Source: Moniliella sp. 'wahieum' (Eukaryota > Basidiomycota > Moniliellomycetes > Moniliellales > Moniliellaceae). Taken from it: DNA of 64,000 nucleotides. A program made the position numbers and the translations under genes. Position 1 is the stretch's first letter. Each line of letters opens with the position of its first letter. Shown one piece after another: positions 51,524-62,345 of the stretch. Below the pieces are notes generated by a model. The model had not been told where the DNA came from. It saw nothing but the letters and a program-made list of their open reading frames with translations, and searched no databases. The stretch spans positions 682,001-746,000 of the forward strand of contig RSEE01000014.1 in NCBI GenBank assembly GCA_003971905.1, given 5' to 3'.

Positions 51524-52717
51524 GGTCGCTGTTGCATACTAGTTCGGTTTTACTCCCTGCACTTTGGCGTCAAAGATGTGAATTACCCCGGTCCACCGTC
51601 TGGCTATCATTAATGCCATACTCTCTCATCGCCAGCATTCTCCGGCCTTGCCGCCGATCTCTTTCCCCATCACTACATGTTTTACGGCTTGTATGCCGCT
51701 TTCTCCTGCCCCTCCTCTTCGTCTTGGAACTTTCTCCCCCCCCCCCTTATCGCGGATGTTCTCTACGCAACAAGTGCCGAACGGAGTGTCTCTTCCCTCG
51801 ACTTCCTTTGTACCTCGCTCAAACGAGTAATGGTAAAGGTACAACCCTGTATCTTTCTGCCAACGCACACTTCGTCTACCATCAAAATTACGGGGTCCAC
51901 ATGAATCGACTCTTTGGGGATGGGGGGAAGACTGGTACCCGTAGCCGGATGGCGGTAGGTCTGCTGTTGGGCCTGTTCCCCTACATGCAACCACCAGTCA
52001 CGACGACCCAGTCTCTGCAGCCTCCTGTGTGCACCTTCTCATCCGGCGCATACCTCGCTTCAGCCTAGAGTGTATGCTATCATCGTAGAGTATTTGAAGT
52101 TAAATTGAGCCAAGACCAACCACACACCACCACGCTTTCATCGCGGAAGAGGACCAATTCATGGTCCAGCCAGGTGTTTACCCAGATCCCGCTGCCGCAT
52201 AAGATACGATAAGACAATCGTCTCAGTGTGGGTAGAGGGAATGCCACCGCTGACACGTTACGCATGAGCGCCATATGAGCACAGAGGCGCTGATGTTTTG
52301 AAGTGAGCCAGCACTCTCATATAACACGGTAAATTCTGGGGATGATGAGGGTTAGTCATTATGTGATTCGCTCGCCACGCATCTGACAACGCACGGGACA
52401 AGAAGGAGTGTCTCTTCAGACACAAATGTCCCATAGCAACGTTGGGTTTCACGATAGCTTCGTTAACAACCATCGAACGAATGAATCGTTTCCGTTTGAC
52501 CACATGTCTTGTGTTCGTTTGATTCAGACTTACACCACCTCGATGTATATAATGTTGGTCCGAATTGACCCTGAGGCAGCTTGATGCACCTTGAGTATAG
52601 TACACGTTGAGCATGCCCTCCTCATCAGAGCTATTACATTACACTGTGGTCTACTACCATGTATCCCATTGCTTTTATCAGGCCTGAGACCAAAACACAT
52701 GGGAAGTATAATAAAGC
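51524..52717. other. ROT1 3' side; no firm gene
   Basis: Frames on both strands (for example a 118-codon minus-strand frame at 52258-52614) have mildly protein-like composition but no domain or supporting splice structure. Confidence 0.3.
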
Positions 52718-52849
52718 ATGGCAAAACCTGTAGTATGTAGGACGAAGGAAGAGCATGCCGCTCATCGAGCTGATCATGGATTCGCCGATTCGTTTTACCA
52801 GCAGTTCCAATACCAGCAGTATGTTAACAAGCAGCGCTACAAGGCTTGA
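52718..52849 (+). CDS. small ORF, Tyr/Gln-rich C-terminus
   Basis: 43 codons starting MAKPVVCRTKEEHAAHRADH and ending FYQQFQYQQYVNKQRYKA, preceded at once by TATAATAAAGC. The biased, hydrophilic composition looks like a real peptide, or the last exon of a gene whose upstream exons I could not find. No family is recognised. Confidence 0.3.
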   Translation: MAKPVVCRTKEEHAAHRADHGFADSFYQQFQYQQYVNKQRYKA

Positions 52850-53897
52850 TCTTCACATTTTGAAGCTGATGTGCTTCTCAGAACAATGTATTCAACATGG
52901 AACCCCTTGGAAGAAGCGACCTGAATCATTTTTATCCAGAGATCAGAGAGCAGGAGCTGTGCGCTCACTAACAAACCTGCGAATCTTCTCAAGCAATAGA
53001 ATGTCGAAACACTTCACGGTGATTGAATGGAAGTTTTCCCGTTTCTTGGTAAAAACTTCGAGTTCACACTCGCAATGTAGTGCCCAACATTCGTTCGTTC
53101 CCTACAGGCATTTCTCAGATTGTCCACTGTTTGAAGGGCTATAGTATATTCGTCCTCTCTAGTCTTTCACCTCTACACATCACGGAAATGGACCGCTCGT
53201 GCAAGCTGGACACACTTTCGTCTTCCTTTTCATCACGAACGTATTAGCCCTACCACCCACAACAAAGCCAGACCTACTACAGCATATATTTAGATCCCAA
53301 CACAGACTGTTATCGAAAAGAGTAATCCGAGGATGTTAGGGCAAGATTGGGAAGCAAACTTTTGATATGGTGCCTTTTTATCCTCCTCTAGGTCTGACAC
53401 CTCTCGCCGAACTTCCGTCTAAAGTCGCATGATAGAGGGAGCAGCAGCAATGCATGCAATCCATTGGAGAACCACACAAAGTGCTAACCGTGGGGCCCAT
53501 TCCTGGGCGTATATAATGCTTGCCAAGCCAGCTCTTCCTTCAGCTCGTTGCCAAGGGTTTGCCCAAACCCCCTTCGCCAAGTTTTCTTTGGAGGCGGAAA
53601 TGTTCCGTTGGACGCATTGAGGACTGACCGAGCTCGAGATGCTGATTCTGGTCAGTCGATCTTAAAGTCTCAAGACGTCATGGATGTGTCATGACGCGCA
53701 GTTCTACAGCTTGTCGGAGCAATCCTTTGTTGTTGACTATGGACGTAACATGTAAGTTACGCCCCCCGTGCGTCCCCTCTAGCCAACTAAGGTTGGGCTG
53801 TGGGATCTTATTACCCAATGAGATGATTGGAGATGGAAAAGAGAAAAGAGTACAAAGGCTCGGAGCCAACCGTGTCGCAATTCATCATTGTTATCTC
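52850..53897. other. A/T-richer spacer, no gene seen
   Basis: Lower GC than the rest of the window. Only short frames, no domain or repeat of note. Confidence 0.4.
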
Positions 53898-55272
53898 TTA
53901 CTTTTTCTTTTTGCTCGCTGGCGCCTTAGCTGAATTGGCAGCCCCCTTCCGCTTTGGCCACCTGCGCCACCTTTTCCACCGGAGGCAGCAGGCGGCGCCT
54001 TCATCTTAAAGAAACTGTCAAGTCGACCTTGAGGCTTGGCTTGGTGTGCCTTGGTCAGCGTCTCAGCGCCCTTACGCACCCGGTCCTCTGCAAAGCCCTT
54101 TTCCTTGTGGAGGAAATCCACCAAGCCTTCGATATCGGGCAGCTCCCATTTGAGCTGGAGTGATGAAACAGAGGAGGAAGAGTTAGCTCAGAGGACAGGA
54201 ATGGGGAAGGGGGACTGGAGGTATTCGACGCACCTCGATATCCTCTCCTTGGTCACACTTGGCTGCAGGAAGAGCTTTTGGGCTTCTTCATAGGGATACA
54301 TCTCTGGAATAGAGATACTCTTTGAGTTTTCCTCGCGGAGCGCCTCCATGACTTTCTGAGTGTGTGGTGGGTGCGAATAAGTTTGAGCGCCTTTTTGGGT
54401 CCGACACCCTTGATGGGCTCGAGGTAGTCGCAACCCAACAAGATACAGAGATCGGTGAATTGTTCTTGGTCAAATCCAGCCCCTCGAGTGCCTTGTCGAG
54501 GTGTACCTCGTCGACGGGCAAGTTCTTCGACTCGCTAAAGGTAAGGTGTTTGAGCAGGATCGGTGCACCAAACGTGAGTGTATCCATGTCCTCCGAGCCA
54601 GCCCCAAAGACCTTGCCGGCGCGGACAAGCTCAGCACATTGTGCCTCGGCCTCGGAGGGCGCGATGACCCAAGGAATGCCCATCAGGGTTAAGAGACGGC
54701 GCACGTCTTCATTATGCTGGCGCGTGGGCCGGACCTGACGACGGGCAAGTTGGTCCATTCGCTCACTGTCGGCTTAAGAGCAGGCAGAGGAACGGTTAGT
54801 ACGGTTGGGATCAACGCTGGCAAAAAAGACCACGTACCAACATCTTTCTCCTCATCCTCTTCCTTGCGTGCATCTTCACGCTTTTCAAACCGTTGGGAGA
54901 GCACAGTTTTCTTAAGGTCGGGTGGGGCGCCATCAAAGACGTACATGGGCTTGATGCCAACATCAACCATGCGGAGGGTGCGGTAGAAGAATCCGATCAG
55001 ATGCGATGTGGTTTCGCCATCGGCAGTCATGAGCGGAACTCCATCTTGGCGGATAGCAATTAGAAACTGGTAGAGACTCATGGACGCATCAATGGCAACT
55101 TTACGGCCAAAGTAAGTTTTGATGTCGTTGCCCTTGATACTGTCCGGAGCTTCGTCCTGCAACAGCTTGGTGAGTCCTGGCAACGGCGGCAAGCGGGGAG
55201 AGGGGTTAGGGGCAGCCCAGGCGAACATGCAGTGGATGTGCGCGACGGGTAGTACACACCTTTGATACCCAT
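53898..55272 (-). CDS. RAD27: flap endonuclease 1 (FEN1/RAD27)
   Basis: Structure-specific nuclease that removes 5' flaps in Okazaki-fragment maturation and base-excision repair. The first exon is only MGIK plus one base; introns at 55177-55259, 54773-54837 and 54155-54233 all splice in phase. The N domain has [20 protein letters not shown] and [14 protein letters not shown]. The I domain has [20 protein letters not shown] and [10 protein letters not shown], then [20 protein letters not shown] (helix-hairpin-helix). Acidic metal ligands are present. The C-terminus has a PCNA-binding PIP box (QGRLDSFF) and a basic tail, [12 protein letters not shown] after correcting one slip. Other one-base slips are near 54445, 54370, 54245 and 53940. 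Confidence 0.96.
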
Positions 55273-55449
55273 TCTTGCGAGGGGTAGGAGAGAGGGATGG
55301 AGGGTTGGTGGCTACTTGCTGGTCCTCGGAACGCGACGCGCACCAATTTGTATCGCCACGACGCCACGCGTCTCCGCCGTGTTCCGGACTTGGCTTGAGT
55401 CTGGTGGAGGCCTACGCGCCGACACGCTTACGTCCGCATGTGTCATTTG

Positions 55450-55486
55450 AACATTGAACATTGATATTGAACGTTGAACGTTGAAC
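55450..55486. repeat. heptamer array, AACATTG x2 then AACGTTG x2
   Basis: Units share TTGAA; a 6-bp unit separates the two halves. Confidence 0.7.
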
Positions 55487-55561
55487 AGGGCGAGGTTGTC
55501 CAATGCGTGATGGATGCTTTGAACATTTGCTGTGTGAGATCTTTGAGATCTTGGGATGTTC

Positions 55562-55582
55562 AAGCTTGAAGCTTGAAGCTTG
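55562..55582. repeat. heptamer array, AAGCTTG x3
   Basis: Three exact units, the same unit as at 50000-50020. Confidence 0.75.
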
Positions 55583-55675
55583 AGAGGGGGAAACCAAATT
55601 GTGTTTCATTCAGTGATACCAAGTCACACCAACGTACCCAGCACAACAGAACACAACCCAGGGCGCTGCCGGCGT

Positions 55676-55715
55676 CTCAGATCTCAGTACCTCAGGGCCT
55701 CAGTACTCAGTCTGA
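55676..55715. repeat. CTCAG-NN array
   Basis: CTCAGAT, CTCAGTA, then two CTCAG units preceded by an extra C, then CTCAGTC. The dinucleotide changes while CTCAG is kept. Confidence 0.6.
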
Positions 55716-56458
55716 GTGAGTAGTGGGTACTCAGACTCAGTCACGTTAAACGTTAACGTTTAACGACGTTCACGCGTTCAACAGAGCCCCGACCTGCCAG
55801 CCCTTCCCCGACACCTGCTCCACTCGATATGAGTTCCAACTTCAAGGAGAGCTCGATGCAGTTCTGTGCTATAGCTTCCGGAGGTCAGATATTGATGCAT
55901 TTCTCTTTGGGACTGGACTTCCCCCGGATCCATGGGGACGTGAAGAAGGACGGGATGACGCGCCACGCGCGTCACGGCGTGAGATGTTGAACGTTGAATA
56001 ATAAACACGTTGACGCGCTCTTCATTGTGAGAACCACAAACCCTTTGACTCAGTTGTCATTTTTCGGGTGCGTTTTGCTCTGCATTCGATATTCATATGC
56101 TCCCGTGGTGCATCAAAATCTGAACGTTCCACGTTCTCAACAACAACGTATCACCATTTTTTGTTGACCCCGAGGGCCCACACACGCTGGGAGAGTTGAA
56201 TACATTGAATACGCAGCGCGAGCGTTGCAGCGAGGTAACCGGTAATGTGGGAAGAGCATGAGTAATTGGCACATGTCATGGCGCGCCACCGTGGTTATTG
56301 AACACGTTTTAAGTACACGCACCAGAATATCGGCTCTTTATGCCACTCAATATTTTGAGCGTACTGTGACAAGCACGGTCTAATTGTCCTTCAGCTCAGT
56401 GCTTTCTGGGCGCCTTACCTCTCACCTTCGTCTATAAGAGCAAATGTGGACATGAATC

Positions 56459-56472
56459 ACTAGTCACTAGTC
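56459..56472. repeat. heptamer array, ACTAGTC x2
   Basis: Two exact units. Confidence 0.6.
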
Positions 56473-57162
56473 ACCATTGAAACCCATCTTGTGGCCTGTA
56501 CCCGAGAAGGAACAGAGGAGGCAATCCACGAGCTAGACTGAGGAGGGCGAACCCTCAAATTTATTGGTGCACTCTATTGTGACACGCGTGTCCTGCGCAT
56601 AGTACGGATTATCGGGTAAGGCGAGAGAAGTATAGATTTGGTCTCATATAATTTGGATGGAGCTGTTGTACGCGCACCCAGGAGACATGGATATGTTACA
56701 AAAGGGCCTCAAGGAGGAGACACATGCACCGAGACGCCTCTGGGAGCAGCACATCATCTATCGCAGTTCTACCAGACGGATTGGAAGAATAAGAACGCCA
56801 AAAGTCGAGGACGCATCTCTTCTAAGATTGTTTTATCCTCTCTACTAGCCACTACGCATGTGCATGGTGCGTAATGCATAACCATGTAAGAGCCGTCAAC
56901 CTGGTGAGAAGGTGTTTGTTGATAATTGGGAAAAAATAATGTAGGAGAGGGGACTCGCTGTTGGGAACGCGGCCCATCGAGTTACCATCTGCCCAACGCC
57001 GCTTTGTCAATTCATCCCTATCACTTTGGGGGTTCCGGTTATGCAATGCCCACCCGATTCGGAGTTGTGTGGCGGCGGTGCCAGAAGAACGAGTACGCCG
57101 ATACCTGGCAACCGGTAACTAATAGGTAACTAGTAATGCATAATGATAACTGGTAACTCGTT

Positions 57163-57176
57163 ACGCGTCACGCGTT
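57163..57176. repeat. heptamers ACGCGTC + ACGCGTT
   Basis: Two adjacent units within a stretch of GGTAACTAG-like words. Confidence 0.5.
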
Positions 57177-57568
57177 ACGCTCTGGTAACTAGTTACTGTT
57201 GCTAGCTTCCATGCACTCTATGAAACAGCGAATGTAAGGCACCGCGGCGCACACCAGGGCACAGCAGCCCCACACGCCATGTGTGCATGATGCATGCCAC
57301 AAGTCACCGGTCACCGGCAGCCCATATCACTCGCTCTGCCTGCATCATGCATCCGTGCATCAGCGCATCAGCCATCGCGGCATGGGCGCATACTGTGAAG
57401 CTGGTTTTAAGCCGGCTATGCGCGACCGAGTCCTGTTTCAAGCCCCAGCGTCTCGTTCAAATATTGGCGATATCGATTGTCCAGTCAACGTGTCAACATC
57501 CTAGACCCTGGCTCAATACTCAGGTACTGAAGTACTGCTGCACCGATGTTCTAATGCATAAAGGAGTG

Positions 57569-57610
57569 ACATGTGACATGTGACATGTGACATGTGACGC
57601 GTGACGTGTG
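57569..57610. repeat. mixed heptamer array, six units
   Basis: ACATGTG four times, then ACGCGTG, then ACGTGTG, with no break in the 7-bp phase. Confidence 0.85.
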
Positions 57611-57791
57611 ACAGGGGACGCATGATGCATGGTGTGTGATGCTGTGAAGTGGCCGGCCACATATGCGCAGCCTTGTGCAGTGCGTAATGCAGTACGCCAG
57701 CAGCCAGGACGCCCTGGTGTAGGATATGAATTCCGAGGTGTGAGATCTGAGAACAAGCCGCAGGCGACCGGACTGGACGTACTGGACATGC

Positions 57792-57820
57792 ATGCATCAT
57801 GCATCAAGCTTCCAAGCTTC
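57792..57820. repeat. mixed heptamer array, ATGCATC x2 then AAGCTTC x2
   Basis: Two ATGCATC units, one AAGCTTC, one extra C, one AAGCTTC. The spacer base C is constant. Confidence 0.7.
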
Positions 57821-58206
57821 AAGCAGGTTAGCGCTTATAGCCTCAAGAGAGCAAAACCCCTTGCTCCGCCTTGACGCGTACGTAAGACTTCCCACTGTTC
57901 TAGCTGTGGATTTGTTTTACTTAGGCTCGGGGGGACTAAGGCACAGGTCTCAGACCATAGGGTCTCAGCCGCTTCAATGTAGCTTCAATATTCAATATAC
58001 TGACTTGCATTGCGTGCTGGTGCTGATGTACTGATGGTACTGGCACTCAACGTCTCAACGTACTAATGCCTGTACAGGGGCACTGAGCGCCTGCGCCTGT
58101 TGCTCCCAGTAGTCAGACTCAGTACGTACTCAGTGTACTCAGTTATTCAGTTCTGACACGGAGACATATTGACACCCTTCGCACGGTGCATCACGCATCG
58201 TTAGTG

Positions 58207-58249
58207 ATTAATCATTAATCATTGCATCGCATGTCACATGTCACATGCC
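58207..58249. repeat. ATTAATC x2 and ACATGTC units
   Basis: ATTAATC twice at 58207-58220; ACATGTC plus ACATGCC at 58236-58249. Confidence 0.6.
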
Positions 58250-58393
58250 ACTTCTCCTCGACGGCTGAGCGGGCGCGCTGAGCGCGCTCAGGCTGAGCTG
58301 AGGGTCCTCCCAGTCAGATCTCAGCCGCGCTGAAGCTGAAGCTTGAAGCTCTGGCTGGCACGAGTCGAGTACTCTGGTTAGTAGTTAGGAGTT

Positions 58394-58407
58394 ACTAGTT
58401 ACTAGTT
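58394..58407. repeat. heptamer array, ACTAGTT x2
   Basis: Two exact units; further AGTACTC/AGTACTG-type words continue to 58560. Confidence 0.6.
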
Positions 58408-58720
58408 CATAGTTGCTTTAGGTTACTCAGAGTACTGAGTAAATACTCGGTTGAACGTTGAGTGTACGTTGAGTCGTACTCATTGTACTCAGTACTCAGT
58501 ACACTCAAGACTCAGTGAGTACTCAGTGTACTGAGTACCTGAGTACTGACTGACACTGAGATGCATGTGAGATGCATGATGCGTGGTGCGTGGTGCGTGA
58601 TGTGTGATGTGGTGCGTGTGATGCATCACATGCGTCACATGATGACCTGGTCACCGGCACTGGAAGGCACAGCTGTGCCGTTGCTGCCTGTGATCGATGA
58701 TCTAACATGTGGCATGCGAG

Positions 58721-58753
58721 ACCGGGTGACCGGTGACCGGGTGACCGGTGACC
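58721..58753. repeat. alternating ACCGGGTG / ACCGGTG array
   Basis: 8-bp and 7-bp units alternate twice, ending in ACC, 165 bp upstream of the MedA-like start. Confidence 0.8.
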
Positions 58754-58917
58754 AGCAGCTGTCGGCGTCGCTGCTACGTACACCCTTAGGTACCCAAGCC
58801 CGCCTGGCAACACCCTCCCTTCCGCCTCTCCCCCGCCCCCCGCTTTTGCCCTCGCAACATTCTTCCTCCCCCCGCCGCCCCTGCCATCGCCACCACCACC
58901 ACCCGCCTCTCCTCCCC

Positions 58918-60526
58918 ATGTCCGAGTCTTTCGCACAGCCTCTTTCTGCCGCTCCCCACCCCACAGGCGCCGCTGCCCGCTTCCACGGCAACCCCGTCAG
59001 CTCTGCCATGTCTGGCCAGTGGACTTACCCCATGTCCGCCGCCCCCGACCCATCCCTGTCTTCCGCATCGCATCCCGCCCCAGCCCATTCTGCCGGCGCC
59101 GCGCCTCCTCCAACACCCCCCTTGGATCCGGCGCCCTCAACTCTCTCCTGCCTCTCTCCCCCGCCCCCTGGCGCCTCTAGTTCGCCCGGCATGTCGGGGG
59201 GAGGACCTACGCGTCGCGCCTCTCATGCCCATGAGTGGCCCCGAAGGCGCTCAGATTTCGGCTCGCGTCACGCTCCCGACCCATTTACTCGATCAGCAAC
59301 GTACCGGCCCAAACGACCAGCAGTTCCACTTTACCATGGGCACGTACCTCTTTGCCGCCCACCACTTATGAGCAGCCCCCCGCGCCTGGCTTCGCGTCGG
59401 TTATTCTTTTTACCAATGTGCCTATGCTCGCCGACGCGCCCGGTCTCGGCACCGAATTTCCGATTCAGATCCAATTCCGGTCTGCAGGTTCGCGCTCTGC
59501 CTCGCTATACAGCCTTGGTACTTTCCAGATCAGTATGTGTCCCCTCCTTTCCGATGCCTGCGTGCTGACCCATTTGGCTCCCGATGCACAGACACCAAAC
59601 GTCACCCATCCAAGCCTGAGTCTGGCGCGTCTGAACTGTGGAGTGTAGGCAATGCACAACCAGCACCGCCGCAGTATGGCCCGATCCGGGGCGCAGGCAG
59701 CATGGCCGGCGGAGCGCGCCCCTGGGACCCCCCATCCCTACATGCGCGCCGCTACTCGGACCACGCGCCGCCCCGGCCTGGCTCGCCTGGCCGTGCCGTG
59801 GCGCCGCGCGCCTCGCTGCCTGGAGTGAGCGGGATGCCGATGCCACCGTTGGGAGCGCCGCCGCTGGTTCGCGCGCCCCAATCTAACCACTCGCACGACG
59901 GCAGCTTCGTTTCCGATCCCATGTCCAACAGGCCCAGGGCCCAGCTAAAGCTGCAGGGCGACTTGAGCTCCATGGCATATGGCTGGACGGTCGATGAGCT
60001 ACAAGAGGGCCGCCGGCTGGTGCAGTTTTGGCGCAAGCAGGAAGGTACCACCATTCACGCCACCTTCCGTCCGATTATGCTGGAACAATACGTGAAGAAC
60101 TCGATCGTCGTTTCCTGCATCTTCCGTGCCGATCGCAACGAATGCTACATCACTTCTGTCGATACGATTCTCTTGCTCGAAGCGCTCGTCGCAAGCCGCT
60201 TCTCGATCGAGGAAAAGAACCGCATTCGCCGCAACCTGGAGGGCTTCCACCCCGAGACGGTTCGCAAGCACTCGGGCGGCTCGGAAGACTTTTTCAAGCG
60301 AATCATGAATTTCAAGGACCCCAAGCCTCGTACGATTGCGAAGGACGTCAAAACATTCTCGTGGAAGGTGTTGGAGCATGCGCTGTGCAAGGTGATTGAG
60401 AAGTATGTGGGCGACGTGCCAGAGGTGAGCCCAGCTCATCGGGGCGGTATGCCCCTCATCGCCCCTCGCCCCGTGGACAGCATGCATTTCCTTCCGCCTG
60501 TGGCTCAGTCGGCCCCGCTGCAGTAA
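58918..60526 (+). CDS. MedA-like developmental regulator (medusa family, DUF7082-type)
   Basis: Nuclear regulator of development; in other fungi the family controls conidiation, adhesion or mating (Aspergillus MedA, Ustilago Med1). It starts MSESFAQPLSAAPHPTGAAA in a Pro/Ala/Ser-rich region. SGPEGAQISARVTLP and QFHFTMGTYLFAAHH, then FASVILFTNVPML and FPIQIQFRSAGSRSASLYSL, suggest the N-terminal beta domain. A 59-bp intron (59533-59591) splices in phase to NTKRHPSKPESGASELW. The conserved C-terminal domain reads LKLQGDLSSMAYGWTVDELQ, RRLVQFWRKQEGTTIHATFR, ECYITSVDTILLLEALVASR, IEEKNRIRRNLEGFHPETVR and MNFKDPKPRTIAKDVKTFSW. Frame slips occur in the first exon. Confidence 0.85.
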
Positions 60527-61894
60527 TACGAAGCTGGTCATTTTCGCAGTGTTGGCTTTCTCCCTATCTGAGTGCTGTGCAAGTACACTTCATGCATTGC
60601 CTTACCGTTTGGCTGTGGCTCTGGTTGGCGTGCTATGTTCTCTGCCCCGCCCCGCGTAACGGAGCATTTGTTGTATTGCATTTCTTTTTTCGGGCGCAAC
60701 AAGTCTTCAAGCCCCATCTTGCCCTCGAGATGCGGGCCATTTCTCTAATGGTTGTTCTCCCAAGCACTTCTGATCCTTCTTCCCTTTCTGGGTAATCCCC
60801 TCCCCCTCTTGATTTGAGTTTGTCTCGTGCCGTCCCCGTGATGTAGGGGCTTTTGATCTTTTCCGCCGATTTCTCTGTCTCCTGTAAAAGAGTTGACTGG
60901 CTCTATCGGCTTTCGCTTTTTTCTTCTGGCCCTTCCCTGCCGCGCCCAGTCCCGTGCGTTCTTCGCCCCAGCTGGGTTTTGGCGATATTTAATCCCACTC
61001 ATGTAATCTTCTCCGATGGGATTGTCGCTTGCGGGTGTGGATGAGATTCGAGAGGATGGATGTATCAGCCTAAAGGGCACGACCATTGTATACTGTTTGC
61101 TGCCTCTCATGTCTCTGATGTTAAAAGGCAGTGAGAAGCGATGGGGCCCGCGAGCATTCTTGCCCTGTTTTCTTGGTGCTTTTATATCCGGTAACTAGCC
61201 GTTGGATAGGATGTCAAACAATATAATAAGTCCAGGAAGAGTAGCTATGCTGGTCATTGAAAGATATTTTATTTGACTCCTTTTCTGTCAATTGTTTGCC
61301 TCGTCCGAATGTCTCTTCATTTGTCTTGTCACTTCTCCCCCAGTCCCATCGGAAGCTATTGAACTCGGCCTGCTTGACCTGAACACCACATTGATATATT
61401 TATCCTTGACGCTGATGGGAGCTAAACTGCTGAGCTCTGAGTTCACCGGCGTTCACCGCGTTCAACATTCAACGACGCGCTCCGCCGCTCATCAGCGCTC
61501 GACGCTCGGAAGACGTGTCTACGCAATACAGCTTGCGCTCACCGCTCACCGCTCGCCGCCTCTGAGACGTCTGTGTAAGTCAAGTCAGACAACCCAGGTC
61601 TGGGGTTTGTGTATTGAATTCATGACATTTGCAAGACTCTAATAGGCATCATCAATTAAGGACAAAAAGAAATAAGGCGGCGCCTATATATATACTACCA
61701 CACATGACAGGCTTTTGCTCATCCGGCGTGTGCTCTGCCAACTTGTTGTGCCAACCCAATTAGGCAAATCCAAAGACAGGTCAGGGCCATGTTCCTACCC
61801 CCACATTCATATACAACCCAAAAGTAAATATCGATGAGCTTGTGGTATAATGTGAGCGATAAACCGTTTCCAACGACATGTGAAACCGTTCCTT
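60527..61894. other. MedA-like 3' flank and spacer
   Basis: A pyrimidine-rich stretch to about 61000 is probably 3' UTR. Then spacer with TTCAACA/TTCAACG at 61461. No gene. Confidence 0.45.
61461..61474. repeat. heptamers TTCAACA + TTCAACG
   Basis: Two adjacent units. Confidence 0.45.
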
Positions 61895-62345
61895 CTAGTG
61901 CTCCCCCTTTTTGACAATGTATTTGTTGATGATTATGGCATAGTTCTCTTTTATTATCATGGCCAGAGGAAAGAACAGATCTTGAGTGTGTCCCTGTGAT
62001 AGTTGTGTTGTTGCTGCATCCACTTTCTCCAACATGGCCCCTCCTTTCCGCGTTGCAAATAATGCTTCACCGTTATCTCCTCGTCCAATAACCTTCACCC
62101 CTTGCGCCCCTTCTCGTACGCTCACATAATGTAATCCACCTCCATACTCACTGTTCCAAACGCTCCGGTGGCCCCATTAAACGATAATTCATACGCCTGG
62201 CCTTCCTCCCCGCCCCGTTTCCTCTTCTTATCCTCCTCCACACAACCAGCTTATTGAGAAAACATGAGTGTTCCAGTTGGAGTGCACAAAAAATGAGAAC
62301 CAGCTTCCGCCCTGAATATTGCAACGTCCCCCGATGTTGGTTTAG
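61895..62345 (-). CDS. orphan C-terminal coding fragment, unrecognised
   Basis: Clearly protein-like minus-strand sequence: FRAEAGSHFLCTPTGTLMFS, then KKRKRGGEEGQAYELSF, NGATGAFGTVSMEVDY, and after a one-base slip REGAQGVKVIGRGDNGEALF, GGAMLEKVDAATTQLSQ and PLAMIIKENYAIIINKYIVK, ending KKGEH. An in-frame TAA lies near 62254 and no start was found. Either a gene with sequence errors whose upstream exons I cannot see, or a pseudogene. No family is recognised. Confidence 0.45.

Larger units (their letters stand above)
55273..58917. other. 3.6-kb gene-free spacer dense in heptamer arrays
   Basis: No gene is supported. A short frame at 56657-56848 (HPGDMDMLQKGLKEETHA) has some coding look. At least ten heptamer arrays of different palindrome types lie here, making it the richest repeat block of the window. 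It ends at the MedA-like gene. Confidence 0.5.

Noticed and set aside
57569-57610. Reading the ACATGTG array as a CRISPR or classical satellite
   Set aside because: Units are 7 bp with no unique spacers, and the context is a fungal nuclear intergenic region.
57281-57822. His/Met-rich frames near the ACATGTG array
   Set aside because: The residues (VTCHMSHVT-type runs) are translations of the heptamer repeat itself.
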